Positions 33,486-45,646 of a DNA stretch of 64,000 bases are shown piece by piece. The notes below the pieces were generated by a model that saw only the letters and a list, made by a program, of their open reading frames with translations, was not told the origin of the DNA and made no database searches. How positions within the stretch are numbered: the first letter of the stretch is position 1; every line of letters starts with the position of its first letter. This DNA comes from Sordaria brevicollis (lineage: Eukaryota > Ascomycota > Sordariomycetes > Sordariales > Sordariaceae): contig JAUTDP010000004.1 in NCBI GenBank assembly GCA_033439795.1, positions 3,596,001 to 3,660,000 on the forward strand, written 5' to 3'. Position numbers and translations under genes: made by a program.

Positions 33486-34347
33486 AGGGTACATATGTAC
33501 GTACATACATATGTCCAGGTAGATGTTAAAAGAGGAAGATGAGGTTTATTACGCGTAACGTAATTGCCAAGGTGCCAAGGCCAGCCAAGGCTGAAGTGGG
33601 CGAAGCGGGAGATGCAAAATTACGTTATATGAACCAACGCTACTGTTAGCCCGTGTTAAACAGTGGTCTAGCCCTGCCATACCTCCACTAACAGATATTG
33701 TCGCAGATGCGGTGCGCCATCTGAAACATCAAACAACTGAACAGAGAAGCCCCTTTCCAACGTCTGTTCCCAACATGCCGCTGTCCTTTCACGATGTCCA
33801 ACGCTTTCAGTGCCTCTTTTTTCTCAGTGCTTGCTGTCTGATCGTCGACCTCATGCCAACCAAATCGGCTCGAGTCCAGAACATCAATGGGGTTCTAGCT
33901 CCACACTAAATGGAACAAGCTCCATCGCTCAGTCGCTTCCACTGGGCCGGGGCTGTCCATGTTTCCCCTGGCTAGAGAGTAGAGAGTCTACATAGCTGGC
34001 AACTCTCCTGGTCCCCGACTCTCCCGTTGGCGGCATCGGCTTTGAGGGGTCTATGGTAAGGGGGTGCTTCATTGATGGATAATAAACCGTGACCACGGAT
34101 GGACCCAACCTCGACTACCGGAACCCACTCTCCACGCTTCTCCTGGCCCTCCTGGCTCTCCGGGTTGTAGTCATTACCTACTACTTTCCCCATATTGCAG
34201 GGCATCACCATCGACGCCATGACGGTTCTCAGCTAGATACAGATACCCAATGCCTTGGCGCACCAGAACTGTCATCTCGACTGACTCGACTCCCTCTTTT
34301 GTTTTGTTGATCTTGCTACACTCCCACTACCAACACCATCATCATAT
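33486..34347. other. Gene-free stretch upstream of the channel gene
   Basis: About 860 bp of normal base composition. A small palindromic patch (ACATATGTACGTACATACATATGT) lies at about 33490-33513. Otherwise promoter-like, no gene seen. Confidence 0.5.
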
Positions 34348-36653
34348 ATGATGGCCGTTCTCAACAGTGACCCAAGCCACCCGAGCACACAACCCCCCGG
34401 CGACCCTTCACCTCCCGCGCCCCTGGCCTCGAACCCCTTCCACGACAACGACGGTGGCGCCAGCGAGGCCAGCTACACCAGTGATAACAGTGACATCGAA
34501 CTCCAACATCAGTCCGCAACCGACAACGTGGCCCCCCTCTTCGGTCGCCGTGGGCGCATTGCCCCCGGCAGTCAAGTCGGTTTAGATGCTGCCGAGCTCA
34601 TCTACCTGGCCGGTGACACCTCCCAAGTGTTGCCGGTCTATGTCACCATTCATCGGTATGCGCATGTTTGGGCAAAGGAACAAGAGCCTGGCATAGACTA
34701 ACAGACGAACGCAGGATCCGCCGTTTGGTAATAGCCGCCATCGACGACCCTTATACGCTCGACCAGCTTCAGACGCCTCGTATGGACAATCTGATGGTTC
34801 GGCCCCTGGTTGAGAAGCTGTATAATCCCGACAATCTCTCGGTTGTTTACTGCCTCCTTGCCAATCGCGTGCAGTTCCAACGTTCCGCGACAGACGAGTC
34901 TCTCTATGTGGCTGTCAACAATTCCCGAGCTGCTCTTTGCGAACTTCTGGCTACCCGTGTTCTTCGACGCTTCCACCAAGACCACCCAGACCGTCCCGGA
35001 CTTTTACTCCTGGCCAATATTTTGGTTTCAGGTTTCGATCCCTTTGATGCCGCGCCCGATCCGCTTCGCCGATACCGACGCTCCTTGCAATGGCCATACC
35101 AAGACCGCGGCGGTCACGAGCGGAAGCTTACGGCGCTCGAGTTGGCAATTTTATCAGAGAGCAAGTTTCTGATAGGGTCAGTCGCATGCCAGCGCATTGT
35201 CAACGCTGTTTACCGCGGCCAAGTTGTCTACACCCCGCTCTCCTTTGTCGACATTCTCCCGGATCACTACAAATACCACCCTGTATCGCTTTACGAGCCA
35301 CGACGAGCCTCCATACTCAACCATCGCCGACTGATTGTTCCCCGACTACGAAATCTACTCGAACTTGTCCACTTCGCCATTCTCCTAGGCCTCTATGTGT
35401 TGACCATGACACACCGAAACGACTTTTATAGCTCAGGTGGAAGCCCATTTGGCGGTTGGGAGGCTGCGTTCGTCATCTACACAACTGGCTGGGTTCTGGA
35501 ACAATTTGCTGCTCTGGTCGAACACGGCTGGGAGGTACACGCCCAAAACTTATGGAGTTTCCTCGACCTCACATTTACCTTCATCTTTGGAGTATACGGC
35601 ATTGTACGATTTGCGGAACTATGGTTTTACCCAGAGGCCGACTACGCCATACCCATTCTTTGCGTTGCCGCTCCGGTCCTACTTACCCGCATAGCCTTCA
35701 ACCTCATGCCCGACAACATCGTGTTTATCGCCTTACACGCAATGATGCGAGACTTCACCCGACTTACGTTCATCGCCATTTGGTGTTTCACCGGCTTCTT
35801 GCTAGGCCTACTCTGGCTGATGCGCACAGGTGCACCTCCAGACCCTTCGGATGTCGCCGCAGGCGTGGTGACGCCCCAATCCTCCATCGACGACCGGCCA
35901 GGCTGGGCCACCATCGGCAAATGGCTTTTGTGGATCTGGTTCGGACTCGACGGCACTGGAATCGAACGAACGGCCGACTTCCACACCATCCTCGGCCCCG
36001 CCCTGGCCGTGACGTTCGCCTTTCTCGGAAACACCCTCTTCTTGACCATTTTAGTCGCCATGCTCACCAACACCTTCTCCAAGATTATCTCCAACGCGCA
36101 GGCCGAGATCTACTTCCGCCGTGCCGTCTTGACCTTCCAGGGCGTTAAGAGCGATTCCATCTTTGCTTATCCGCCACCATTCAACCTACTCGCTTTGGCA
36201 GTCATGCTCCCGCTGAAGATGGTTGTTGGGCCAGCCATGTTCCACCACATCAACGTTGCAGCTATCAAGGTCATCAACTTTCCGGTTCTACTGATGATCG
36301 CACTGTACGAGCGCAGACGGGTGTGGGCCAAGTCCGCGACGCCCAGTGCAGGTGGTGACGATGATAGCAAGTGGTTCTTTGGCCTGAACCCGTATGCCGA
36401 CATTCACGCGTTGTTCAGGGCCGAACCGCCACAGGAAGTTTTGGATATGTTGGAGAAGATGGACGGAATCGTGGACGAAGAGCTGGAAGATATGGAGATG
36501 ATGGGTCTCAGGCGGGGCAGTCGAGGTATGGGTGACGGGTTAGGGAGGGTATCGACCGAACTGGAGCTTGGGAGACCGATGGAGTTTGATGGGACCGGCG
36601 GATTCGGAGGGATGCATAGAAGGAGGAAGCACTCCGCTGGAAGTGCAGTTTAG
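34348..36653 (+). CDS. TRP-like cation channel related to vacuolar Yvc1
   Basis: Predicted calcium-permeable TRP-type channel; yeast Yvc1 sits in the vacuole membrane and releases Ca2+. Exons 34348..34655 and 34715..36653 give 748 aa. The N-terminus is Pro/Ser-rich, followed by a cytosolic helical region with the ELAILSESKFLI block. About six membrane segments follow (LVHFAILLGLYVL, AFVIYTTGWVLEQF, FLDLTFTFIFGVYGI, IPILCVAAPVLL, LTFIAIWCFTGFLLGLLWL, ALAVTFAFLGNTLFLTILVAML). The pore-side segment WIWFGLDGTGIERT sits between the last two. After the last helix comes the amphipathic NTFSKIISNAQAEIYFRRAV stretch typical of fungal relatives, then an acidic tail. Start: first of two adjacent ATGs. 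Family is confident; which paralogue and membrane is inferred. Confidence 0.88.
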
Positions 36654-36835
36654 CGAGGGCTTTGCATCGGAGGAGTGAATGTTCGCGAAAAATAGAGACT
36701 CATTGGATACCTGATTCTGAGCTTTTTGGACAATTATAGATAGGAGATTTTCGGATTAGGAACTGGGTGGAATACACAAAATGAAAAATTCCATCGCCAA
36801 GCACTAAAAGGGTCTGATTTCACAGGACCGATGGG

Positions 36836-36851
36836 AAAAAAAAAAAAAAAA
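36836..36851 (-). terminator. Pol III terminator of the tRNA-Gly gene
   Basis: A run of 16 As on the plus strand, i.e. Ts on the tRNA strand, beginning 4 bp beyond the tRNA 3' end. Confidence 0.75.
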
Positions 36852-36855
36852 GAAG

Positions 36856-36926
36856 TGCGCCAGCCGCGAATCGAACGCGGGGCCCATCGATGGCAACGAT
36901 GGATTTTACCACTAAACCACTGGCGC
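36856..36926 (-). tRNA. tRNA-Gly (anticodon GCC)
   Basis: 71 nt, no intron. The acceptor stem GCGCCAG pairs with CTGGCGC, discriminator A. The D arm TGGTTTAGTGGTAAAA carries the A box. The anticodon stem CATCG/CGATG encloses the loop TTGCCAT, giving GCC. The T arm CCGCGTTCGATTCGCGG carries the B box. All stems pair fully, so it looks functional. Confidence 0.97.
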
Positions 36927-37108
36927 TTGTTGTTGTTGTTGATTATTTTTTGATGGTCCTTTACTTATCAAAGTCTACGCATCTCGCCCACTTGTGCGTG
37001 GTGAAATGCTCGTTACCACAAAAGCAAAAGCTTCGTCATCAAAACCCTCCATTTACCCATCATTTCAACCCATCTTCCGCTGCCTCTCTACTTCGCTACC
37101 ACAAGCCC

Positions 37109-37132
37109 AAAAAAAAAAAAAAAAAAAAAAAA
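37109..37132. repeat. 24-bp poly(A) tract
   Basis: Twenty-four consecutive As close to the 3' end of the minus-strand hydratase gene; a simple mononucleotide repeat. Confidence 0.9.
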
Positions 37133-37173
37133 CAATCCTCCTCTTTCTTACTCTTTCCACCAACTCACAACAT

Positions 37174-37985
37174 TCATGCATCCATCCACCCGTCATACTC
37201 CTCCATCAAGGCATTATACCTAACCCCGTTCGGGAACTTCTCACTACCCAGGTGCGTCGTATGCGCCCAAGGCTTCTCCTCACACTCCGCCCTGATCGCC
37301 TTAGAGAAACACCTGCTCCAGCCATTCCTCTTCCACTTGGTCGCCACCTCCTTCCTCGTATCCGGGTGCACCAGGTATGGTCGTTCAGACATGTTATCGT
37401 ACACAGTCGCCAGCTGGATCAGTTGCCCTAGGAAGGTGATGGTGCCGACGGTTCCTTGGTCTTGGTGCCGGATGATGGCTTCGGCTACTGCTTCTGCTTG
37501 GGATTGTGGCCCGTTGAGTTGATGTTGGATGAGGTTGAGGGCGATGAAGCCGCCCTGGAATTCAAATGAGAGTTGGGTGCTGGCGCGGTTGGTGGGGGTG
37601 GTGCCGATGTCGTGGAGCAAGCAGGTGAGGGCGAGGGTGGATGGTGAGAGGGAGGAGGCGTGGGTGGGGAATTGTTGGCGGGCTATTATGGTTGCTAGGT
37701 GATTGTTTGTGTTAGTTGATAAAGGAAAGAGATGGCGAGGGAGGATAGGTATGGCATACCCCAGTGGAATACTCGCATGGAGTGGTTGTAGGTCTCGATG
37801 GGAAGGTTCTTCTTGGCGTATTCGTCGACTTTGGCCACGATGGGGTCATCGGATGGCCATGGGATTTCGGAGAGAGGGACGGGAGTTGGCTCGTTGAGGT
37901 AGGGCTTTCCTTCGAAGATGGCGTCGGCATCGACGGGGACGGCGGTCCAGCCGTGGAGGGCGACGGTGTCTGTGTTGGGGCACAT
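37174..37985 (-). CDS. Cyanamide hydratase-like HD-domain protein (Ddi2 type)
   Basis: Fungal cyanamide hydratases are zinc HD-domain enzymes that add water to cyanamide to give urea; yeast Ddi2/Ddi3 belong here. Exons 37760..37985 and 37174..37694 give 248 aa, normal length (about 225-250). Metal ligands are visible: His at about 68 (TYNHSMRVFHW) and the HD pair at about 103-104 (CLLHDIGTT), followed by FEFQGGFIAL and the EAIIRHQDQG helix with a further His. The family C-terminal block VHPDTRKEVATKWKRNGWSRCFSKAI is present. The intron (GTATGC...CTAG) falls just after the first His motif. The physiological substrate in most fungi is unknown; the enzyme may act on other nitriles. Confidence 0.92.
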
Positions 37986-39400
37986 AGTGTTTTTTCTGTC
38001 TTCTTGGGTAGGTGATTTTGGTAGAAGTTCCCAGGGGCCGGGAGGGGAATATCTCTTCTTCTGCTCGGGGTTTAGGTATTTATGTCTCTTCAAGTGCTGA
38101 GGCGAACGGTAAGATGGAGTATATCCACAGACAAGGACGATCCCGAAGAAGTGGCCGAGTTGACTCACTCCTGACCTATCGTCTAGGCTACTCCACGTCG
38201 ATCCGTTTCTCCCGGTGAAGCAATTCCCGTGGACAGTCAAGAATCGATGTTGGTACGTAAGAATTTCGTAAACATTCGACAGTGACACGCGAACAACAAG
38301 GTTTGTTGCGGCCCGGATCGGTGTTTCTGATGGGTTCGGCGATGGTGTGGGTTCGGGTAGTGACGGCAACTCGGAGAAAATGCCGTGATGAGTCTTCCAG
38401 AACGATTTCTCAGGTGGTTTACGTCTCCATCTACACGCTTTTCAGATGCCAGGCGGGCGTATTCCAGTGTTCAAGTTCGCTTTTTTGTCTTTTCTATCCC
38501 CTTTTTTCTGTCTCGAAGAACGATATCGTCATCACTGTCGTCGAAGAGATTTGTCATCAAGACGTCAGTCGGCAGCTTTGAGTGTTTTGGAGATATCGTC
38601 CGAGTGGGAAGTCTGTTGCTGAGATACTTCTCTAACAGGCGAATATTGAACTAAAGACCAGGTAGCCCAGTATCTAAGTGCTACCGTGAGCTGTTCTAGT
38701 GGAACCCAACAGTGGTTTTCACGGATTACGGCAATGCATGCTGTGTGGGGATTACTAACTGCCCTGTTTGGACGTGGATGACCTGACGAGAGTTTTGGTT
38801 TTCATCACACCTCGTCCAAAACGATCTAGTATTTACACGGAAGACTAGTTCAGTACGATTCCTCTTGTGATCAATACACCAAAGTGGCTAATGGGGAGTA
38901 TGTCATCGACGATCCTAAGCCCAGTCGTACTACATACGCTCTTTCAGCATCGACTCTCCAACTTGGACGGACTTCAGCCAGAGCTTCGGGACCGACCGGT
39001 CCTTCACACGACATTGAGCGAACGGGGTTTCATTTTCTTTGACCGGGAAACTACCACACAACGTACACAACTCCTTGAGAAGACGGCAGAAGAGCTGAGA
39101 GGAAGTGAACAAACTGCGTTCAAACAGCCGAGTCCTAACTGGTTCTGGTTTCACAACCCGGCTCCGGCATGTTTGCCTCTGATATATAACAGAAGAGAGG
39201 CGATCGACGATGTCCAATCCGACTGAAATAAGTCCCGAAAATTCGCTTTTTGCTGTTGACCTGGCAAGGAAATCCTTACTCCCTGGCATCTGCTTTTTCC
39301 AATCATCCCATTTTTTAACCCTAACACCTCAATGCTATAAGAGCTCGAAACTCCCTCCAACCATCTTCCCCCCGTTTTGCCATCGGAACGGGCTACGCAA
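37986..39400. other. Gene-free stretch
   Basis: About 1.4 kb holding the hydratase promoter and the 3' side of the small secreted-protein gene. Only short overlapping frames with no family signal. Confidence 0.5.
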
Positions 39401-39798
39401 TTATGGCTCACAAGTGCAAGCCTTGCAAGTCTTCATAAAGTCGTTATGGAATCCCTGGGCGTCACAGTAGGCGTTTGCGTTCTTGGCCATGCAAAGTGCA
39501 TCGAGCCGCGGATCGGGGCACCTGGGCTTGCCGTAGTCGACCTGGACGTTTTTGGCGTTGGGTGTCGCGGGACCCTCCGTGGTGGCATCGGTGGTCTCGG
39601 TGGTCTCCTGCTGAGCAGTAGGCAAGGCGAGAGCGCCGGCAGCGAAGAAGCCGAGGAGGGTGATGAGGGCAGCGGAGGTCTTTAGATTGGAGGGTTAGCA
39701 AGTGCTGCTCTCGGAAAGAGAACGGCGAATTGTTGAAGTCGTCAAGTAAATACGAGAGAAAAGGGAGGTTGCACAATGCGAGAGTTACTTGCCTTCAT
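39401..39798 (-). CDS. Small secreted cysteine-rich protein (unknown function)
   Basis: Not recognised by family. Read as exon 1 39793..39798 (only ATG AAG) and exon 2 39401..39679, 94 aa. The intron (113 bp) has a GC donor (AAG|GCAAGT), branch CTAAC and acceptor AAAG. The join creates a clear signal peptide (MKTSAALITLLGFFAAGALA, cleavage near residue 20). Without this splice the open frame starts after the signal. The mature part has a Thr/Glu-rich linker and then six cysteines in the last 40 residues (spacing C-x9-C-x8-C-x12-C-x2-C-x1-C), ending at CTCEP. Such proteins are often apoplastic or cell-surface factors; no role can be claimed. Confidence 0.65.
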
Positions 39799-42630
39799 CT
39801 TGACGATGGATTCTTTGAGAGAGGACAATGGTTATACGTATGTTAAGCGGGCTAGGTATCGTTGTTAGACCCAAGCCTCGCGGATCAAAACACAAGATGT
39901 ACTGGGTATTCCAAAGTCTAGATGGCACTGGTTGAGGAGTTGGGGTAGTATGGTGAATGAGAGGTTGGGTGTGTTGTATGTTGTGTGTCGTGTTGTTGCA
40001 GATGTTGTGCAATGAGAACAAAGTATTGGCTAGGGGTGATCCGCAGGGGGGAGGTAAGAGACTCACCTAGCGGGCACGGACAAGCTAGAATGATCGACGC
40101 TGTCAGGTGTGTATGTGGATGATCTTTTCTCCAGAACCACTCTTCGAAAGTGGATGGATGGTATTGGGAGGAGACCTTTATACCCAAGAGGATGGAATCG
40201 CCGTTGCTTTTGGGGATACACCCTTGCTAAGTGGGAGAAGAAAAAGCAATCTTTTGGACTTATAGGCACAGGTGATCCACGCCAACCCTGTTTATGATGA
40301 CTGTTTCGATCAAAGGCTAAGCGGTTGAGGTATAGAACGTTGTGATGGCTCGAATCCTTCCGCACAGAGCAGAACAGCTGAAACCAACAGCCAACGCTAA
40401 TCCCGAGCCGCTTTCCTTTTTTCTACCTGAGTTGTACCGGAGAAACAAACAGCTTGCTGGGTCTTATAATCGAAGCAAAAAAAAGTCAGGTAAAGCGGGA
40501 GCGGAGAGTTTACCGTTTGGGCGCAAGGAAGCGACAAGGTGAATAATATGTTAAGATCTAAAGAAGGTGGGTGGTGGTGAGAAGACCGAAAAGACAGGTT
40601 GACACTTCGACCCGGAGTGTCATCCGTGCGTATGCTGGACCCGTACCGAACTTTGGTGCCAATGGACAACCATCGAGGACACCGCATTTATACACCAGGA
40701 ACGTGTTACGAAAGGCGAAAAGTGGCAGCCCAGGTCACGGAAGTCTCGAGACCTGGCGCTGCAATGGAATGCAACCCAAGCTTTGGATCGGGGCGGCGGC
40801 GAACGGTTGACCGAGGGAGGGTAACCCGGAATATGGGAATCAAGTCGGCGTGTGATGTGACATCCGCTAAACCAGAGACTGAAAGATATGGATGAGTTCG
40901 GATTTCCGGACGGTCAAGGAGCCTCAATGACTAGATTGGTCGGAACGGAGAATGTCATTCGTATTACTTGCCAAGATATCCCGGAGTGAAGCTTGGATGT
41001 CCCGCTGTTGGTTCCCCGGCCGGGACTCGACACTAAAAAGTCGTAGCCGATGGCTCAACATTTCAGAGATCGGACCGCAACATGCCCAGGATGTCGGCTT
41101 GACCTGTTTTGAACGGTTGGCAAGTGTCTGAGCGAAGGGATGCTTTGATTATACTATATTTACATCTGCCAAGTTGATGAGAGACACAACAAAGCAAGGG
41201 AGAGGTAGCGTACTTACATCTCCGAACATGAGGGAAAGTGGCCTGCTTAGCCATCATGCAATATCATTAGCATTCGAGATCGAGCTCTTGGGAACACGAA
41301 CCTTGACATGTACGCAACATGCATCGACCAATCTTGGACGAGAAACATGCTAGCAAGTCTGGAAGTGGAAATGATGATCAACCGTCTCACCTTCCGCTTG
41401 CCTCTTTCTATCAAATGCCCCTGGTGCCATGAACCCCGCCGTCGGTACCTGAATATCTGTAAAAGAATTCTCTGCCGTACCTGGGGGCGGGTATAGGACC
41501 AGGGTTCCAATTGTCCTTCCGTGGTATTTGTCGATGACACCGTCAAATTGAGTGGTACCCGGCAGCGTTTAGGGAAACAGAGATACGCCGAGTCTCGTCA
41601 ACACAAGCTCCAACTCACACTTGTTTGATCGTTCGAGTGTTGGATATAAGCAACTGCTGAATCATGTCCAAATGATGCAGATATCCATCGCCGATTGGAA
41701 ATTTGAATGGGACCATATGACGAGTCTTGGACGCAACGCCCTATGCGGCCAGAGGGGTACGCGTTGCCGAGAAACAAATGCCACGTTTGGCCGGTATATG
41801 GTTCGTCTAATGATACGCTGTCCCGAAGAATGCACAATGTGTTTGCTATAGGACTGGGGTTCGGGGGCCGGTGCCGCGTTGCAGGGTCCAATGGGTGCCG
41901 CCTGTATGATATAGTGTTTTGGTTAATTATCCATATTGACCCGTGTTGGCCTCTGGAAAAAGCCAGATTGGATACCCACCTACCTGAAGTTACCCTCTGT
42001 CATCGTGTTTGGTCGAAGTCAAAATGCTTTTTTTTGTGTAGTTTTGTTCAGCTTGTGGCCATTTGGTGTCGATATAGGGCAGAGCCCGACCACCCCATTG
42101 GTTGGTCTGGCCCATTCATGAATGAGGAGGAGCGACGGGAAGGTGCGAAAGAGGGTTTTACTTGGCGGAAGAAGCTGCTCCTTCCCATCGTATTATCATG
42201 ACTGTGGGGTCTTGATGACCGACCGACGTGCTCGGGTCCGTAGGCCGAACCAGCCCGAGCCCCCCGCGGTCAAAAGCGGCTTTGAGGCCGTGGCGACGGC
42301 TGTCGGTGCACCATGGCGACTTTCAGCCCCAAGGTGAACCCGAAAGCATCATGTGTTTCTAAGAATACTCCTTCATGATGACGCCCGAAGAGTGGCATTT
42401 AATATCGAGCCGCGATGCGTCTAGACCTCGGCGCATCCAAGCGATGTCGATTCGACAGGGCTGCAGATACTCTAGCACGCGGTAAGCAATATCAACTCAG
42501 AAACAAGAGATGTCTGGATATATAATTCTATATTGTGGCTGTGTAAATGCATATAAGTCCTCGTCGTCATCATCAGCATCGTAACTTTTTTTGTTTGCGT
42601 GAACGTACCAGCCGTCAACACCTCTCACTT
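39799..42630. other. 2.8-kb stretch without a supported gene
   Basis: Base composition is normal, not RIP-like. Many short frames on both strands overlap one another and none continues across a plausible intron into a recognisable family. It could hold promoters, UTRs, a long non-coding RNA, or a decayed or fast-evolving gene. Confidence 0.4.
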
Positions 42631-44659
42631 CTAATCCCATATCCAGCTGACAGCTCGTAGCCACCCTTTTGTCTTTCCTTCTTCGGGTTCTTCGAAGATA
42701 GCGTCTTCGGCTTGCTCAAAGGCCAGGTCAAGTGGTATATCGTCCAGTGACACCACCTTGGTCTTTTTGTAGAACTTCCATGCCAGGTAGGCGATGAGAA
42801 CGATAGGAATGTCCCTGATCACTTGTTAGTTTCTTACACTGCTCCAACTTGAACCCACTAGGGTGGACTCACAAGTAAGAAGATACAAAGGTGGCAGCAT
42901 CCCAGTTACCCTTGGTGAAGACGCTGAAGCCGCCTGTCAGAAGAATGACAATGCACATAAAGAGGGCGACAGGCGAGCTGTATACTATAACAATGGAAGT
43001 GTGATTAGCATCAAGTATGAGAAACGCAGCTTGAAAACAACAACTTACCAGTCCACCAGCTAGACCATGGCAGCCTAGTATATGCAATGCCCTGCCTGCT
43101 CATCGCCTTCCTCAAGCGAATGTGGTTCATCAAGATGGAAGACCAAGACACCAACACTCCCGCCGAGGTCAACCGTACCAACCACCAGAAAACGTTGATA
43201 GCGCGCTCGGATAGACTCATGAAGCTAAGCGACATGAAAGCCCCGAAAAGAAGCACGCACATGTACGGCGTACCCCACGACGTAGTCCTCAAGAAAATCT
43301 TGGGAGCCTGTCCCTTCAGCGCCAGGCCATAGAGCACCCTTGTGCCAGCCAACAAGCTCTGGTTCGACGCCGACCACGCCGACGTGATGACAACAGCGTT
43401 CACCACCGACGGGATCGCCTTGATGCCCGCCGCCGAAGCCGCAATCACAAACGGGCTCTGGGCCACACTATTCCCGCTGCCATCCAACCTCGGATCGTCA
43501 CTTGCCACCAACATACCGACCACCAGCACAGCCAGCATATAAAACAGCACGACCCTCGCAAACACGCGCTTGCACGCCCTCGGAATCGCCTTCCTTGGAT
43601 TCCTCGTCTCAGCCGCCGCCATCGCCAAACTCTCCACGCCCGCAAAGCTGAAAACCGCACCCGTCATCACGCTCCAAAAGCCCAAAAACCTCCCCCAATC
43701 CCCACTGGCAATATACTCCACAAACGGCCCCGGATCCTGCCAATACCTAAACCCAATCCTCTCCGTCTGTCCCGGGACACCACCAAGATCAATAATCAAC
43801 CCCAGCACAATCAAAAACACCACCAACACCACCTTCAGCATCGCAAACACAAACTCCACCTCCCCAAACACCCTCACCATCCCCATCCCGACACTTACCG
43901 TAACCACGATAAAGAAAACGATAATCACCGCCGGATTTATCGCCCTTTCCCCTCCCCCTCCTCCCCTCCTGCCTCGCCAACGGTCCAGTACTCAAATAAC
44001 ACACAAATCGCCGTAATCTCACTCGGTATGCTCAGGACATTTCCATACACCAGATTCCACCCAATCGCGAAACCCCAAGCCGGGTCGACAAGAAACTCGG
44101 CGTGTCTGACAAAGCTTCCCGTAACGGGGAGGAGGGAAGCAACTTCGCCGAGAGCAAATTGCACGGAGCAGACGATCAGGCCAATGACAAAATACCCGAG
44201 AAGGGCACCGAGGGGACCACCCCGTGCGACGGCGCCGCCGAGACCGAGAAAGAGGCCGGTGCCGATGGACCCGGCTATGCCGAGCATGGAGAGGTGGCGT
44301 TGGGCTAGGCCGCGGGATAAGGAGCGGGATTCGGTTACAGTCAAAAGGTTGGCGTCGTCTTCTTGTTGCCGTTGTCCTTGACGGGGGACTCCGGATTCCA
44401 GGATGGGTGAAGAGGGAGAGCCCATCATTGGGTCGATGTCGGAGTCGTAGGCTAAGGGCTCCGGGTCGAGGTAGGTTAGATCGGCGGATGATCGGGGGCT
44501 TCCGTAGTTGCTGATTGTGTTGTAGTTCAAACTTCCCGTGCCGGTCATCATTGGGGACTTGGTGCTGCCGCGCCCGTCGTTGTTGTTGTTGGTGTTGGGG
44601 CTGAGGAGTCCATGCCGGGCGTCGTCGTCGTTAACGGTGCTTCCACCTGATGGCGCCAT
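42631..44659 (-). CDS. Amino-acid permease (APC superfamily, YAT-type) with an apparent frameshift
   Basis: Plasma-membrane amino-acid uptake. Exons on the minus strand: 43049..44659, 42873..42984 and 42631..42814 (introns GTAAGT...TATAG and GTGAGT...ATCAG). Roughly 635 aa: a long polar N-terminus (about 1-125, Asn-rich), then the signature RHLSMLGIAGSIGTGLFLGLG in helix 1 and GPLGALLGYFVIGLIVCSVQFALGE, and later SVMTGAVFSFAGVESLAMAAAETRNPRKAIPRA, all typical of the family. Near 43940-43965 the frame changes: the segment ending FEYW and the next segment INPAVIIVFF are in different frames, separated by a G-rich run. One extra base in the run would join them. No believable intron fits. So either an assembly error in a G homopolymer or a real inactivating indel. 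Confidence 0.85.
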
Positions 44660-45646
44660 TTTCGGCGGTTATTGTGATCGCAATGACTGCGAATCTTGAG
44701 CCAGATGGAACCAGCCGGCCGGATTTCCCGTTTTCGCAAAGCCGAGTGTTGAAAAGGGTGAGTTTGTTCAACGCGACATGGGTTTTTGTATGTTGTGCTG
44801 ACTGAGTGACTGTTGCGGTTGCATTGTCTGTGAGAGGTGTGGAGTGATGTGATTGGTGAGAATCTTGAGTGACTTGATGTGATACGCCAAGTGAGGTATG
44901 GGTTAGGGTTATTGGAGAAGAAAGACTAACAAAGGACGTTACTGCTTATTCCATCGTCAGCAGCATGTGAAGCAAGATCGGAAACTTCTAAATGGAAGCA
45001 ATACTTATTCTTCAATGGCCTTGTTGATTTGCACGATTCGTATTATTTTCTCAATGTTGGAAATGACATATGTCATGCTATACTTCAGTAGCCCTAACGG
45101 ACGTAAACAATCTGGCTGGTCCTCCGGTTGGAACGGACGACAGGAACAGACATCCCATTCTTCCACAAAAGACATTGAAATCAGACATATTCGCGCGCTC
45201 TCGTGAAGAAACCCAGGGATCTCAAAAATGGTATCAAAACAACCAGGACGAAAAAAAAACAAGCAGGTATAAAGCAGTAGTGAACAGAACAACAAACTCC
45301 CAGCACCTCATGCGAGCCGCACGCCGAATGCAAACAACAAAGCGAATGGTGAGAAATCCCCTTAGCGCACGTTCCGTTCTCCTGGTCCTGCTTCCCTTCT
45401 TTGTGTCTTCGTTCTTGATATGGATCATTCTCGAAGCACACTTGACTTCCAACAAATTTTCATAGCCCCTTTGTCCGTAATCTCCTCGAAATTTAAGCAA
45501 AGCACTCGTATAAGCGCTCCTGACGGACAGACCTCCCCAGTGCGTAGGAGCAGGTAGGCATCAGGAGAGCATATCCAACTGCTCGTGACCCTCCCTCTGC
45601 ATCTTCAGCTCATCTGTCTTCACTCAACCAGCGGGTATCATCACTT
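44660..45646. other. Gene-free stretch: permease promoter and next gene's 3' side
   Basis: About 1 kb. GTGA-rich near 44800-44900. No gene seen. Confidence 0.45.

Noticed and set aside
43905..43990. A 47-bp intron explaining the permease frame change
   Set aside because: Too short, purine-rich, no branch site, and it removes conserved residues; a one-base indel is simpler.
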